NCBI GenBank assembly: GCA_958298945.1
Contig: CATQJD010000146.1
Location: forward strand, 2,108,001-2,172,000
DNA from: Atherix ibis
Lineage: Eukaryota > Arthropoda > Insecta > Diptera > Athericidae
DNA: 64,000 nucleotides
Reading direction: 5' to 3'
The notes beneath the pieces are model-generated. The model worked only from the letters and a program-made list of their open reading frames with translations, was not told where the DNA came from and did not search any database. This document shows positions 38,851 to 53,900 of this stretch, in pieces. Numbering within the stretch: the first letter of the stretch is position 1; every line of letters begins with the position of its first letter. The translations under genes and the position numbers were made by a program.

Positions 38851-40699
38851 GGAATATGAAGTAGTATGTTTAAGAGTAATATGAAGTAGTATGTTTAAGA
38901 GGAATATGAAGTAGTATGTTTAAGAAGAATATGAAGTAGTATGTTTAAGAGGAATATGAAGTAGTATATTTAAGAGGAATATGAAGTAGTATGTTTAAGA
39001 GGAATATGAAGTAGTATGTTTAAGAGAAATATGAAGTATTATATGTAAGAGGAATATGAAGTAGTATATTTAAGAGGAATATGAGGTAGTATATTTAAGA
39101 GGAATATGAAGTAGTATGTTTAAGAGGAATATGAAGTAGTATGTTTAAGAGTAATATGAAGTAGTATGTTTAAGAGGAATATGAAGTAGTATGTTTAAGA
39201 GGAATATGAAGTTGTATGTTTAAGAGGAATATGAAGTAGTATGTTTAAGAGGAATATGAAATGGTATGCTTAAGAGGAATATGAAGTAGTATATTTAAGA
39301 GGAATATGAAGTAGTATATTTTAGAGGAATATGAAGTAGCATGTTTAAGAGGAATATGAAGTAGTATGTTTAAGAGGAATATGCAGCAGTATATTTAAGA
39401 GGAATATGAAGTAGTATATTTAAGAGGAATATGAAGTAGTACGTTTAAAAGGAATATGAAGTAGTATATTTAACAGGAACATGAAGTTGTATGTTTAAGA
39501 GGAATATGAAGTAGTATGTTTAAGAGGATTATGAAGTAGTATGTTTAAGAGGAATATGAAGTAGTATATTTAAGAGGAATATGAAGTAGTATGTTTAAGA
39601 GGAATATGAAGTAGTATGTTTAAGAGAAATATGAAGTAGTATATTTAAGAGAAATATGAGGTAGTATATTTAAGAGGAATATGAAGTAGTATGTTTAAGA
39701 GGAATATGAAGTAGTATGTTTAAGAGGAATATGAAGTAGTATGTTTAAGAGGAATATGAAGTAGTATGTTTAAGAGGAATATGAAGTAGTATCTTTAAGA
39801 GGAATATGAAGTAGTATGTTTAAGAGGAATATGAAATAGTATGCTTAAGAGGAATATGAAGTAGTATATTTAAGAGGAATATGAAGTAGTATATTTAAGA
39901 GGAATATGAAGTAGTGTGTTTAAGAGGAATATGAAGTAGTATGTTTAAGAGGAATATGAAATTGTATGTTTAAGATGAAAATGAAGTAGTATATTTAAGA
40001 GGAATATGAAGTAGTATGTTTAAGAGGAATATGAAGTAGTATGTTTAAGAGGAATATGAAGTAGTATGTTTAAGAGGAATATGAAGTAGTATGTTTAAGA
40101 GGAATATGAAATAGTATATTTAAGAGGAATATGAAGCAGTATTTTTAAGAGGAATATGAAGTAGTATATTTAAGAGGAATATGAAGTAGTATGTTTAAGA
40201 GGAATATGAAGTAGTATGTTTAAGAGGAATATGAAGTAGTATGTTTAAGAGGAATATGAAGTAGTATGTTTAAGAGGAATATGAAGTAGTATGTTTAAGA
40301 GGAATATGAAGTAGTATGTTTAAGAGGAATATGAAGTAGTATTTTAAAGAGGAATATGAAGTTATATGTTTAAGAGGAATATGAAGTAGTATGTTTAAGA
40401 GAAATATGAAGTAGTATGTTTAAGAGGAATATGAAGTAGTATGTTTAAGAGGAATATGAAGTAGTATATTTAAGAGGAATATGAAGTAGTATGTTTAAGA
40501 GGAATATGAAGTAGTATGTTTAAGAGAAATATGCAGTATTATATTTAAGAGGAATATGAAGTAGTATAATTAAGAGGAATATGAGGTAGTATATCTAAGA
40601 GGAATATGAAGTAGTATGTTTAAGAGGAATATGAAGTACTATGTTTAAAAGGAATATGAAGTAGTATGTTTAAGAGGAATATGAAGTAGCATGTTTAAG

Positions 40700-43600
40700 A
40701 AGAATATGAAGTAGTATGTTTAAAAGGAATATGAAGTGCTATGTTTAAGAGAAATATGAAGTAGTATGCTTAAGAGGAATATGAAGTAGTATATTTAAGA
40801 GGAATATGAAGTAGTATATTTAAGAGGAATATGAAGTTGCATGTTTAAGAGGAATATGAAGTAGTACGTTTAAGAGGAATATGAAGTAGTATATTTAACA
40901 GGAATATGAAGTAGTATATCTAAGAGGAATATGAAATAGTATGTTTAAGAGAAATAAGAAGTAGTATGTTTAAGAGGAATATGAAGTAGTATGCTTAAGA
41001 GGAATATGAAGTAGTATGTTTAAGAGGAATATGAAGTCGTATGTTTAAGAGGAATATGAAATAGTATATTTAAGAGGAATATGAAGTAGTATTTTTAAGA
41101 GGAATATGAAGTAGTATATTTAAGAGGATAATGAAGTAGTATGTTAAAGAGGAATATGAAGTAGTATGTTTAAGAGGAATATGAAGTAGTATGTTTAAGA
41201 GGAATATGAAGTAGTATGTTTAAGAGGAATATGAAGTAGTATGTTTAAGAGGAATATGAAGTAACATGTTTAAGAGGAATATGAAGTAGTATGTTTAAGA
41301 GGAATATGATGTAGTATGCTTAAGCGGAATATGAAGAAGTATGCCTAAGAGGAATATGAAGTAGTATATTTAAGAGAAATATGAAGTAGTATATTTAAGA
41401 GGAATATGAAGTAGTATGTTTAAGAGGAATATGAAGTAGTATGTTTAAGAGGAATATGAAGTTGTATGTTTAAGATGAAAATGAAGTAGTATATTTAAGA
41501 GGATTATGAAGTAGTATGTTTAAGAGGAATATGAAGTGGTATATTTAAGAGGAATATGAAGTTGTATATTTAAGAGGAATATGAAGTAGTATATTTAAGA
41601 GGAATATGAAGTAGTATGTTTAAGAGGAATATGAAGTAGTATGTTTAAGAGGAATATGAAGTTGTATATTTAAGAGGAATATGAAGTAGTATATTTAAGA
41701 TTTATAGGAAATAGTATGTTTAAGAGGAATATGAAGTAGTATGTTTAAGAGGAATATGAAGTAGTATATTTAAGAGGAATATGAAGTAGTATGTCTAAGA
41801 GGAATATGAAGTAGTATGTTTAAGAGGAATATGAAGTAGTATGTTTAAGAGGAATATGAAGTAGTATGTTTAAGAGTAATATAAAGTAGTATGTTTAAGA
41901 GGAATATGAAGTAGTATGTTTAAGAGGAATATGAAGTAGTATGTTTAAGAGGAATATGAAGTAGTATGTTTAAGAGGAATATGAAGTAGTATGTTTAAGA
42001 GGAATATGAAGTAGTATGTTGAAGAGGAATATGAAGTAGTATGTTTAAGAGGAATATGAAGTAGTATGTTTAAGAGGAATATGAAGTAGTATGCTTAAGA
42101 GGAATATGAAGTAGTATGTTTAAGAGGAATATGAAGTAGTATTTTAAAGAGGAATATGAAGAAATATGTTAAAGAGGAATATGAAGTTGTATGTTTAAGA
42201 GAAATATGAAGTAGTATGTTTAAGAGGAATATGAAGTAGTAAGTTTAAGAGTAATGTGAAGTAGTATAGTTAAGAGAAATATGAAGTAGTATATTCAAGA
42301 GGAATATGAAGTAGTATGTTTAAGAGGAATATGAAGTAGTATGTTTAAGAGGAATATGAAGTAGTATGTTTCAGAGGAATATGAAGTAGTATGTTTAAGA
42401 GGAATATGAAGTAGTATGTTTAAGAGGAATATGAAGTAGTATGTTTAAGAGGAATATGAAGTAGTATGTTTAAGAGGAATATGAAGTAGTATGTTTAAGA
42501 GGAATATGAAGTAGTATATTTAACATGAAAATGAAGTAGTATATTTAAGAGGATTATGAAGTAATATGTTTAAGATGAATATGAAGTGGTATATTTAAGA
42601 GGAATATGAAGTTGTATGTTTAAGAGGAATATGAAGTAGTATGTTTAGGAGGAATATGAAGTAGTATGTTTAAGAGGAATATGAAGTAGTATGTTTAAGA
42701 GGAATATGAAATAGTATGTTTAAGAGAAATATGAAGTAGTATGTATAAGAGGAACATGAAGTAGTAAGTTTAAGAGGAATGTGAAGTAGTATAGTTAAGA
42801 GGAATATGAAGTAGTATATTCAAGAGGAATATGAAGTAGTATGTTTAAGAGGAATATGAAGTAGTATGTTTAAGAGGAATATGAAGTAGTATGTTTCAGA
42901 GGAATATGAAGTAGTATGTTTAAGAGGAATATGAAGTAGTATCTTTAAGAGGAATATGAAGTAGTATGTTTAAGAGGAATATGAAGTAGTATGTTTAAGA
43001 GGAATATGAAGTAGTATGTTTAAGGGGAATATGAAGTAGTATATTTAAAATGAAAATGAAGTAGTATATTTAAGAGGATTATGAAGTAGTATGTTTAAGA
43101 GGAATATGAAGTAGTATGTTTAAGAGGAATATGAAGTAGTATGTGTAAGAGGAATATGAAGTAGTATGTTTAAGAGGAATATGAAGTAGTATGTTTAAGA
43201 GGAATATAAAGTAGTATGTTTAAGAGGAATATGAAGTAGTATGTTTAAGAGGAATATGAAGTAGTATGTTTAAGAGGAATATGAAGTAGTATGTTTAAGA
43301 GGAATATGAAGTAGTATGTTTAAGAGGAATATTAAGTAGTATTTTAAAGAGGAATATGAAGTAATATGTTTAAGAGGAATATGAAGTAGTTTGTTTAAGA
43401 GAAATATGAAGTAGTATGTTTAAGAGGAATATGAAGTAGTAAGTTTAAGAGGAATGTGAAGTTGTATATTTAAGAGGAATATGAAGTAGTATATTCAAGA
43501 GGAATATGAAGTAGTATGTTAAAGAGGAATATGAAGTAGTATGTTTAAGAGGAATATGAAGTAGTATGTTTAAGAGGAATATGAAGTTGTATGTTTAAGA

Positions 43601-45500
43601 TGAAAATGAAGTAGTATATTTAAGAGGATTATGAAGTAGTATGTTTAAGAGGAATATGAAGTGGTATATTTAAGAGGAATATGAAGTTGTATGTTTAAGA
43701 GGAATATGAAGTAGTATGTTTAGGAAGAATATGAAATAGTATGTTTAAGAGGAATATGAAGTAGTATGTTTAAGAGGAATATGAAATAGTATGTTTAAGA
43801 GTAATATGAAGTAGTATATTTAAGAGGAATATGAAATAGTATGTTTAAGAGGAATATGAAGTAGTATGTTTAACAGGAATATGAAGTAGTATATTTAAGA
43901 GGAATATGAACTAGTATATTTAAGAGGAATATGAAGTAGTATGTTTAAGAGGAATATTAAGTAGTATATTTAAGAGGAATATGAAGTAGTATGTTTAAGA
44001 GGAATATGAAGTTGTATGTTTAAGAGGAATATGAAGTAGTATGTTTAAGGGGAATATGAAGTAGTATGTTTCAGAGGAATATGAAGTAGTATGTTTAAGA
44101 GGAATATGAAGTAGTATGTTTAAGAAGAATATGAAGTAGTATGTTTAAAAGGAATATGAAGTGCTATGTTTAAGAGAAATATGAAGTAGTATGCTTAAGA
44201 GGAATATGAAGTAGTATATTTAAGAGGAATATGATATAGTATATTTAAGAGGAATATGAAGTAGCATGTTTAAGAGGAATATGAAGTAGTATGTTTAAGA
44301 GGAATATGCAGCAGTATATTTAAGAGGAATATGAAGTAGTATATTTAAGAGGAATATGAAGTAGTACTTTTAAGAGGAATATGAAGTAGTATATTTAACA
44401 GGAATATGAAGTAGTATATTTAAGAGGAATATGAAATAGTATGTTTAAGAGAAATATGAAGTAGTATGTTTAAGAGGAATATGAAGTAGTATGTTTAAGA
44501 GGAATATGAAGTAGTATGTTTAAGAGGAATATGAAGTCGTATGTTTAAGAGGAATATGAAATAGTATATTTAAGAGGAATATGAAGTAGTATTTTTAAGA
44601 GAAATATGACGTAGTATATTTAAGAGGAATATGAAGTAGTATGTTTAAGAGGAATATGAAGTAGTATGTTTAAGAGGAATATGAAGTAGTATGTTTAAGA
44701 GGAATATGAAGTAGTATGTTTAAGAGGAATATGAAGTAGTATGTTTAAGAGGAATATGAAGTAGCATGTTTAAGAGGAATATGAAGTAGTATGTTTAAGA
44801 GGAATATGATGTTGTATGCTTCAGCGGAATATGAAGAAGTATGCCTAAGAGGAATATGAAGTAGTATATTTAAGAGAAATATGAAGTAGTATATTTAAGA
44901 GGAATATAAAGTAGTATGTTTAAGAGGAATATGAAGTAGTATGTTTAAGAGGAATATGAAGTTGTATGTTTAAGATGAAAATGAAGTAGTATATTTAAGA
45001 GGATTATGAAGTAGTATGTTTAAGAGGAATATGAAGTGGTATATTTAAGAGGAATATGAAGTTGTATATTTAAGAGGAATATGAAGTAGTATATTTAAGA
45101 GGAATATGAAGTAGTATGTTTAAGAGGAATATGAAGTAGTATGTTTAAGAGGAATATGAAGTTGTATATTTAAGAGGAATATGAAGGAGTATATTTAAGA
45201 TTTATAGGAAATAGTATGTTTAAGAGGAATATGAAGTAGTATGTTTAAGAGGAATATGAAGTAGTATATTTAAGAGGAATACGAAGTAGTATGTCTAAGA
45301 GGAATATGAAGTAGTATGTTTAAGAGGAATATGAAGTAGTATGTTTAAGAGGAATATGAAGTAGTATGTTTAAGAGTAATATGAAGTAGTATGCTTAAGA
45401 GGAATATGAAGTAGTATGTTTAAGAGGAATATGAAGTAGTATGTTTAAGAGGAATATGAAGTAGTATGTTTAAGAGGAATATGAAGTAGTATATTTAAGA
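40700..45500 (+). repeat. 3.5-kb offset duplication
   Basis: About 40.7-42.0 kb matches about 44.1-45.5 kb, mostly at offset 3500 bp (140 units), with 3425 at the left edge (GTGCTATG at 40736/44161). Both landmark units are shared: 41320/44820 and 41695/45195. The spacer at 42.0-44.1 kb is satellite with its own variant order. Confidence 0.85.
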
Positions 45501-46515
45501 GGAATATGAAGTAGTATGTTTAAGAGGAATATGAAGTAGTATGTTTAAGAGAAATATGAAGTATTATATTTAAGAGGAATATGAAGTAGTATATTTAAGA
45601 GGAATATGAGGTAGTATATTTAAGAGGAATATGAAGTAGGATGTTTAAGAGGAATATGAAGTAGTATGTTTAAGAGGAATATGAAGTAGTATGTTTAAGA
45701 GGAATATGAAGTAGTATGTTTAAGAGGAATATGAAGTAGTATGTTTAAGAGGAATATGAAGTAGTATGTTTAAGAGGAATATGAAGTAGTATATTTAAGA
45801 GGAATATGAAGTAGTATATTTAAGAGGAATATGAAGTAGCATGTTTAAGAGGAATATGAAGTAGTATGTTTAAGAGGAATATGCAGCAGTATATTTAAGA
45901 GGAATATGAAGTAGTATATTTAAGAGGAATATGAAGTAGTACGTTTAAGAGGAATATGAAGTAGTATATTTAACAGGAATATGAAGTAGTATATTTAAGA
46001 GAAATATGAAATAGTATGTTTAAGAGAAATATAAAGTAGTATGTTCAAGAGGAATATGAAGTAGTATGTTTAAGAGGAATATGAAGTAGTATGTTTAAGA
46101 AGAATATGAAGTCGTATGTTTAAGAGGAATATGAAATAGTATATTTAAGAGGAATATGAAGTAGTATTTTTAAGACGAATATGAAGTAGTATATTTAAGA
46201 GGAATATGAAGTAGTATGTTTAAGAGGAATATGAAGTAGTATGTTTAAGAGGAATATGAAGTAGTATGTTTAAGAGGAATATGAAGTAGTATGTTTAAGA
46301 GGAATATGAAGTAGTATTTTAAAGAGGAATATGAAGTAATATGTTTAAGAGGAATATGAAGTAGTATGTTTAAGAGAAATATGAATTAGTATGTTTAAGA
46401 GGAATATGAAGTAGTAAGTTTAAGAGGAATATGAAGTAGTATAGTTAAGAGGAATATGAAGTAGTATATTCAAGAGGAATATGAAGTAATATGTTTAAGA
46501 GGAATATGAAGTAGT

Positions 46516-47045
46516 ATGTTTAAGAAAAATATGAAGTAGTATGTTTCAGAGGAATATGAAGTAGTATGTTTAAGAGGAATATGACGTAGTATGTTTAAGA
46601 GGAATATGAAGTAGTATGTTTAAGAGGAATATGAAGTAGTATGTTTAAGACGAATATGAAGTAGTATTTTTAAGAAAAATATGAAGTAGTATGTTTCAGA
46701 GGAATATGAAGTAGTATGTTTAAGAGGAATATGACGTAGTATGTTTAAGAGGAATATGAAGTAGTATGTTTAAGAGGAATATGAAGTAGTATGTTTAAGA
46801 CGAATATGAAGTAGTATGTTTAAGATGAATATGAAGTAGTATGTTTAGGAGGAATATGAAGTAGTATGCTTAAGAGGAATATGAAGTAGTATGTTTAAGA
46901 GGAATATGAAGTAGTATGTTTAAGACGAATATGAAGTAGTATGTTTAAGATGAATATGAAGTAGTATGTTTAGGAGGAATATGAAGTAGTATGCTTAAGA
47001 GGAATATGAAGTAGTATGTTTGAGAGGAATATGAAGTATTATGTT
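46516..47045 (+). repeat. short local tandem duplications of 150 and 125 bp
   Basis: A six-unit group starting AAGAAAAATATG, then TTTCAGAGG and GACGTAG, begins at 46521 and again at 46671 (150 bp). Next, a five-unit group with GACGAATATG, AAGATGAATATG, TTTAGGAGG and TATGCTTAAG begins near 46796 and again near 46921 (125 bp). The copies look almost identical, which suggests recent events. Confidence 0.85.
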
Positions 47046-47944
47046 TAAGAGGAATATGAAGTAGTATGTTTAAGAGGAATATGAAGTAGTATGTTTAAGA
47101 GGAATATGAAGTAGTAAGTTTTAGAGGAATGTGAAGTAGTATATTTAAGAGGAATATGAAGTAGTATATTCAAGAGGAATATGAAGTAGTATGTTCAAGA
47201 GGAATATGAAGTAGTATGTTTAAGAGGAATATGAAGTAGTATGTTTAAGAGGAATATGAAGCAGTATGTTTAAGAGGAATATGAAGTAGTATGTTTAAGA
47301 GGAATATGAAGTAGTATGTTTAAGAGGAATATGAAGTAGTATGTTTGAGAGGAATATGAAGTAGTATGTTTAAGAGGAATATGAAGTAGTATGTTTAAGA
47401 GGAATATGAAGTAGTATTTTAAAGAGGAATATGAAGTAATATGTTTAAGAGGAATATGAAGTAGTATGTTTAAGAGAAATATGAAGTAGTATGTTTAAGA
47501 GGAATATGAAGTAGTTAGTTTAAGAGGAATGTGAAGTAGTATATTTAAGAGGAATATGAAGTAGTATATTCAAGAGGAATATGAAGTAGTATGTTCAAGA
47601 GGAATATGAAGTAGTATGTTTAAGAGGAATATGAAGTAGTATGTTTAAGAGGAATATGAAGTTGTATGTTTAAGATGAAAATGAAGTAGTATATTTAAGA
47701 GGATTATGAAGTAGTATGTTTAAGAGAAATATGAAGTGGTATATTTAAGAGGAATATGAAGTTGTATGTTTAAGAGGAATATGAAGTAGTATGTTTAGGA
47801 GGAATATGAAGTAGTATGTTTAAGAGGAATATGAAGTAGTATGTTTAAGAGGAATATGAAATAGTATGTTTAAGAGTAATATGAAGTAGTATATTTAAGA
47901 GGAATATGAAAAAGTATATTTAATAGGAATATGAAGTAGTATGT

Positions 47945-50900
47945 TTAAGAGGAATATGAAGTTGTATGTTTAAGATGAAAATGAAGTAGTATATTTAAGA
48001 GGATTATGAAGTAGTATGTTTAAGAGGAATATGAAGTGGTATATTTAAGAGGAATATGAAGTAGTATGCTTAAGAGGAATATGAAGTATTATGTTTAAGA
48101 GGAATATGAAGTAGTATGTTCAAGAGGAATATGAAGTAGTATGTTTAAGAGGAATATGAAGTAGTATGTTTAAAAGGAATATGAAGTGCTATGTTTAAGA
48201 GAAATATGAAGTAGTATGCTTAAGAGGAATATGAAGTAGTATATTTAAGAGGAATATGAAGTAGTATATTTAAGAGGAATATGAAGTAGCATGTTTAAGA
48301 GGAATATAAAGCAGTATGTTTAAAAGGAATATGCAGCAGTATATTTAAGAGGAATATGTAGTAGTATATTTAAGAGGAATATGAAGTAGTACGTTTAAGA
48401 GGAATATGAAGTAGTATATTTAACAGGAATATGAAGTAGTATATTTAAGAGGAATATGAAATAGTATGTTTAAGGGAAATATGAAGTAGTATGTTTAAGA
48501 GTAATATGAAGTAGTATGTTTAAGAGGAATATGAAGTAGTATGTTTAAGAGGAATATGAAGTCGTATGTTTAAGAGGAATATGAAATAGTATATTTAAGA
48601 GGAATATGAAGTAGTATGTTTAAGAGGAATATGAAGTAGTATATTTAAGAGGAATATGAAGTAGTATGTTTAAGAGGAATATGAAGTAGTATGTTTAAGA
48701 GGAATATGAAGTAGTATGTTTAAGAGGAATATGAAGTAGTATGTTTAAGAGGAATATGAAGTAGTATGTTTAAGAGGAATATGAAGCAGCATGTTTAAGA
48801 GGAATATAAAGTAGTATGTTTAAGAGGGATATGATGTAGTATGCTTAAGGGGAATATGAAGAAGTATGCTTAAGAGGAATATGAAGTAGTATATTTAAGA
48901 GAAATATGAAGTAGTATGTTTAAGAGGAAAATGAAGTAGTATGTTTAAGAGGAATATGAAGTAGTATGTTTAAGAGGAATATGAAGTTGTATGTTTAAGA
49001 TGAAAATGAAGTAGTATATTTAAGAGGATTATGAAGTAGTATGTTTAAGAGGAATATGAAGTGGTTTATTTAAGAGGAATATGAAGTTGTATATTTAAGA
49101 GGAATATGAAGTAGTATATTTAAGAGGAATATGAAGTAGTATGTTTAAGAGGAATATGAAGTAGTATGTTTAAGAGGAATATGAAGTTGTATATTTAAGA
49201 GGAATATGAAGTAGTATATTTAAGATTTATAGGAAATAGTATGTTTAAGAGGAATATGAAGTAGTATGTTTAAGAGGAATATGAAGTAGTATATTTAAGA
49301 GGAATATGAAGTAGTGTGTCTAAGAGGAATATGAAGTAGTATGTTTAAGAGGAATATGAAGTAGTATGTTTTAGAGAAATATGAAGTAGTATGTTTAAGA
49401 GTAATATGAAGTAGTATGTTTAAGAGGAATATGAAGTAGTATGTTTAAGAGGAATATGAAGTAGTATGTTTAAGAGGAATATGAAGTAGTATATTTAAGA
49501 GGAATATGAAGTAGTATGTTTAAGAGGAATATGAAGTAGTATATTTAAGAGGAATATGAAGTAGTATATTTAAGAGGAATCTGAAGTAGTATGTTTAAGA
49601 GGAATATGAAGTAGTATGTTTAAGAGAAATATGAAGTATTATATTTGAGAGGAATATGAAGTAGTATATTTAAGAGGAATATGAGGTAGTATATTTAAGA
49701 GGAATATGAAGTAGTATGTTTAAGAAGAATATGATGTAGTATGCTTAAGAGGAATATGAAGTAGTATGTTTAAGAGGAATATGAAGTAGTATGTTTAAGA
49801 GGAATATGAAGTAGTATGTTTAAGAGGAATATGAAATAGTATGTTTAAGAGGAATATGAAGTAGTATGTTTAAGAGGAATATGAAGTAGTATGTTTAAGA
49901 GGAATATGAAGTAGTACGTTTAAGAGGAATATGAAGTAGTATGCTTAAGAGGAATATGAAGTAGTATGTTTAAGAGGAATATGAAGTAGTATGTTTAAGA
50001 GGAATATGAAGTAGTATGTTTAAGAGGATTATGAAGTAGTATGTTTAAGAGGAATATGAAGTAGTATGTTTAAGAGGAATATGAAGTAGTATGTTTAAGA
50101 GGAATATGAAGTAGTATGTTTAAGAGGAATATGAAGTAGTATATTTAAGGGGAATATGAAATAGTATATTTAAGAGGAATATGAAGTAGTATGTTTAAGA
50201 GGAATATGAAGTAGTAAGTTTAAGAGGAATGTGAAGTAATATATTTAAGAGGAATATGAAGTAGTATATTCAAGAGGAATATGAAGTAGTATGTTTAAGA
50301 GGAATATGAAGTAGTATGTTTAAGAGGAATATGAAGTAGTATGTTTAAGAAGAATATGATGTAGTATGCTTAAGAGGAATATGAAGTAGTATGTTTAAGA
50401 GGAATATGAAGTAGTATGTTTAAGAGGAATATGAAGTTGTATGTTTAAGAGGAATATGAAGTAGTATGTTTAAAAGGAATATGAAGTAGTGTGTTTAAGA
50501 TGAAAATGAAGTAGTATATTTAAGAGGATTATGAAGTGGTATATTTAAGTGGAATATGAAGTAGTATGTTTAAGAGGAATATGAAGTAGTATGTTAAAGA
50601 GGAATATGAAGTAATATATTTAAGAGGAATATGAAGTAGTATGTTTAAGAGGAATATGAAGTAGTATGTTTAAGAGGAATATGAAGTAGTAAGTTTAAGA
50701 GGAATATGAAGTAGTATGTTTAAGAGGAATTTGAAGTAGTATATTTAAGAGGAATATGAAGTAGTATGTTTAAGAGGAATATGGAGTAGTATGTTTAAGA
50801 GGAATATGAAGTAGTATGTTTAAGAGGAATATGAAGTAGTATGTTTAAGAGGAATATGAAGTAGTATGTTTGAGAGGAATATGAAGTAGTATATTTAAGA

Positions 50901-53900
50901 GGAATATGAAATAGTATATTTAAGAGGAATATGAAGTTGTATATATAAGAGGAATATGAAGTAGTATGTTTAAGAGGAATATGAAGTAGTATGTTTTAGA
51001 GGAATATGAAGTAGTATGTTTAAGAGGAATATGAAGTAGTATGTTTAAGAGGAATATGAAGTAGTATGTTTAAGAGGAATATGAAGTTGTATATTTAAGA
51101 GGAATATGAAGTAGTATGTTTAAGAGGAATATGAAGTAGTATGTTTGAGAGGAATATGAAGTAGTATATGTAAGAGGAATATGAAATAGTATATTTAAGA
51201 GGAATATGAAGTTGTATATATAAGAGGAATATGAAGTAGTATGTTTAAGAGGAATATGAAGTAGTATGTTTAAGAGGAATATGAAGTAGTATGTTTAAGA
51301 GGAATATGAAGTAGTATGTTTAAGAGGAATATGAAGTAGTATGTTTAAGAGGAATATGAAGTTGTATATTTAAGAGGAATATGAAGTAGTATGTTTAAGA
51401 GGAATATGAAGTAATATATTTAAGAGGAATATGAAGTAGTATGTTTAAGAGGAATATGAAGTAGTATGTTTAAGAGGAATATGAAGTAGTATGTTTAAGA
51501 GGAATATGAAGTAGTATGTTTAAGAGGAATATGAAGTAGTATGTTTAAGAGAAATATAAAGTAGTATATTTAAGAGGAATATGAAGTAGTATATTTAAGA
51601 GGAATATGAAGTAGTATATTTAAGAGGAATATGAAGTAGTATGTTTAAGAGGAATATGAAGTTGTATGTTTAAGAAGAATATGGTGTAGTATGCTTAAGA
51701 GGAATATGAAGTAGTATGTTTAAGAGGAATATGAAGTAGTATGTTTAAGAGGAATATGAAGTAGTATGTTTAAGAGGAATATGAAGTAGTATGTTTAAGA
51801 GGAATATGATGTAGTATGTTTAAGATGAAAATGAAGTAGTATATTTAAGAGGATTATGAAGTGGTATGTTTAAGAGGAATATGAAGTAGTATATTTAAGA
51901 GGAATATAAAGTAGTATATTTAAGAGGAATATGAAGTATTATATTTAAGAGGAATATGAAGTAGTATGTTTAAGAGGAATATGAAGTAGTATATTTAAGA
52001 GGAATATGAAGTAGTATGTTTAGGAGGAATATGAAGTAGTATGTTTAAGAGGAATATGAAGTTGTATATTTAAGAGGAATATGAAGTAGTATATTTAAGA
52101 TTTATATGAAATAGTATGTTTAAGAGGAATATGAAGTAGTATGTTTAAGAGGAACATGAAGTAGTATATTTAAGAGGAATTTGAAGTAGTTTGTCTAAGA
52201 GGAATACGAAGTAGTATGTTTAAGAGGAATATGAAGTAGTATGTTTAAGAGGAATATGAAGTAGTATGTTTAAGAGTAATATGAAGTAGTATGTTTAAGA
52301 GGAATATGAAGTAGTATGTTTAAGAGGAATATGAAGTTGTATATTTAAGAGGAATATGAAGTAGTATATTTAAGATTTATAGGAAATAGTATGTTTAAGA
52401 GGAATATGAAGTAGTATGTTTAAGAGGAATATGAAGTAGTATATTTAAGAGGAATATGAAGTAGTGTGTCTAAGAGGAATATGAAGTAGTATGTTTAAGA
52501 GGAATATGAAGTAGTATGTTTTAGAGGAATATGAAGTAGTATGTTTAAGAGTAATATGAAGTAGTATGTTTAAGAGGAATATGAAGTAGTATGTTTAAGA
52601 GGAATATGAAGTAGTATGTTTAAGAGGAATATGAAGTAGTATGTTTAAGAGGAATATGAAGTAGTATGTTTAAGAGGAATATGAAGTAGTATGTTTAAGA
52701 GGAATATGAAGCAGCATGTTTAAGAGGAATATAAAGTAGTATGTTTAAGAGGGATATGATGTAGTATGCTTAAGGGGAATATGAAGAAGTATGCTTAGAA
52801 GGAATATGAAGTAGTATATTTAAGAGAAATATGAAGTAGTATGTTTAAGAGGAAAATGAAGTAGTATGTTTAAGAGGAATATGAAGTAGTATGTTTAAGA
52901 GGAATATGAAGTTGTATGTTTAAGATGAAAATGAAGTAGTATATTTAAGAGGATTATGAAGTAGTATGTTTAAGAGGAATATGAAGTGGTATATTTAAGA
53001 GGAATATGAAGTAGTATGCTTAAGAGGAATATGAAGTATTATGTTTAAGAGGAATATGAAGTAGTATGTTCAAGAGGAATATGAAGTAGTATGTTTAAGA
53101 GGAATATGAAGTAGTATGTTTAAAAGGAATATGAAGTGCTATGTTTAAGAGAAATATGAAGTAGTATGCTTAAGAGGAATATGAAGTAGTATATTTAAGA
53201 GGAATATGAAGTAGTATATTTAAGAGGAATATGAAGTAGCATGTTTAAGAGGAATATAAAGCAGTAGGTTTAAAAGGAATATGCAGCAGTATATTTAAGA
53301 GGAATATGTAGTAGTATATTTAAGAGGAATATGAAGTAGTACGTTTAAGAGGAATATGAAGTAGTATATTTAACAGGAATATGAAGTAGTATATTTAAGA
53401 GGAATATGAAATAGTATGTTTAAGGGAAATATGAAGTAGTATGTTTAAGAGTAATATGAAGTAGTATGTTTAAGAGGAATATGAAGTAGTATGTTTAAGA
53501 GGAATATGAAGTCGTATGTTTAAGAGGAATATGAAATAGTATATTTAAGAGGAATATGAAGTAGTATGTTTAAGAGGAATATGAAGTAGTATATTTAAGA
53601 GGAATATGAAGTAGTATGTTTAAGAGGAATATGAAGTAGTATGTTTAAGAGGAATATGAAGTAGTATGTTTAAGAGGAATATGAAGTAGTATGTTTAAGA
53701 GGAATATGAAGTAGTATGTTTAAGAGGAATATGAAGCAGCATGTTTAAGAGGAATATAAAGTAGTATGTTTAAGAGGGATATGATGTAGTATGCTTAAGG
53801 GGAATATGAAGAAGTATGCTTAAGAGGAATATGAAGTAGTATATTTAAGAGAAATATGAAGTAGTATGTTTAAGAGGAAAATGAAGTAGTATGTTTAAGA

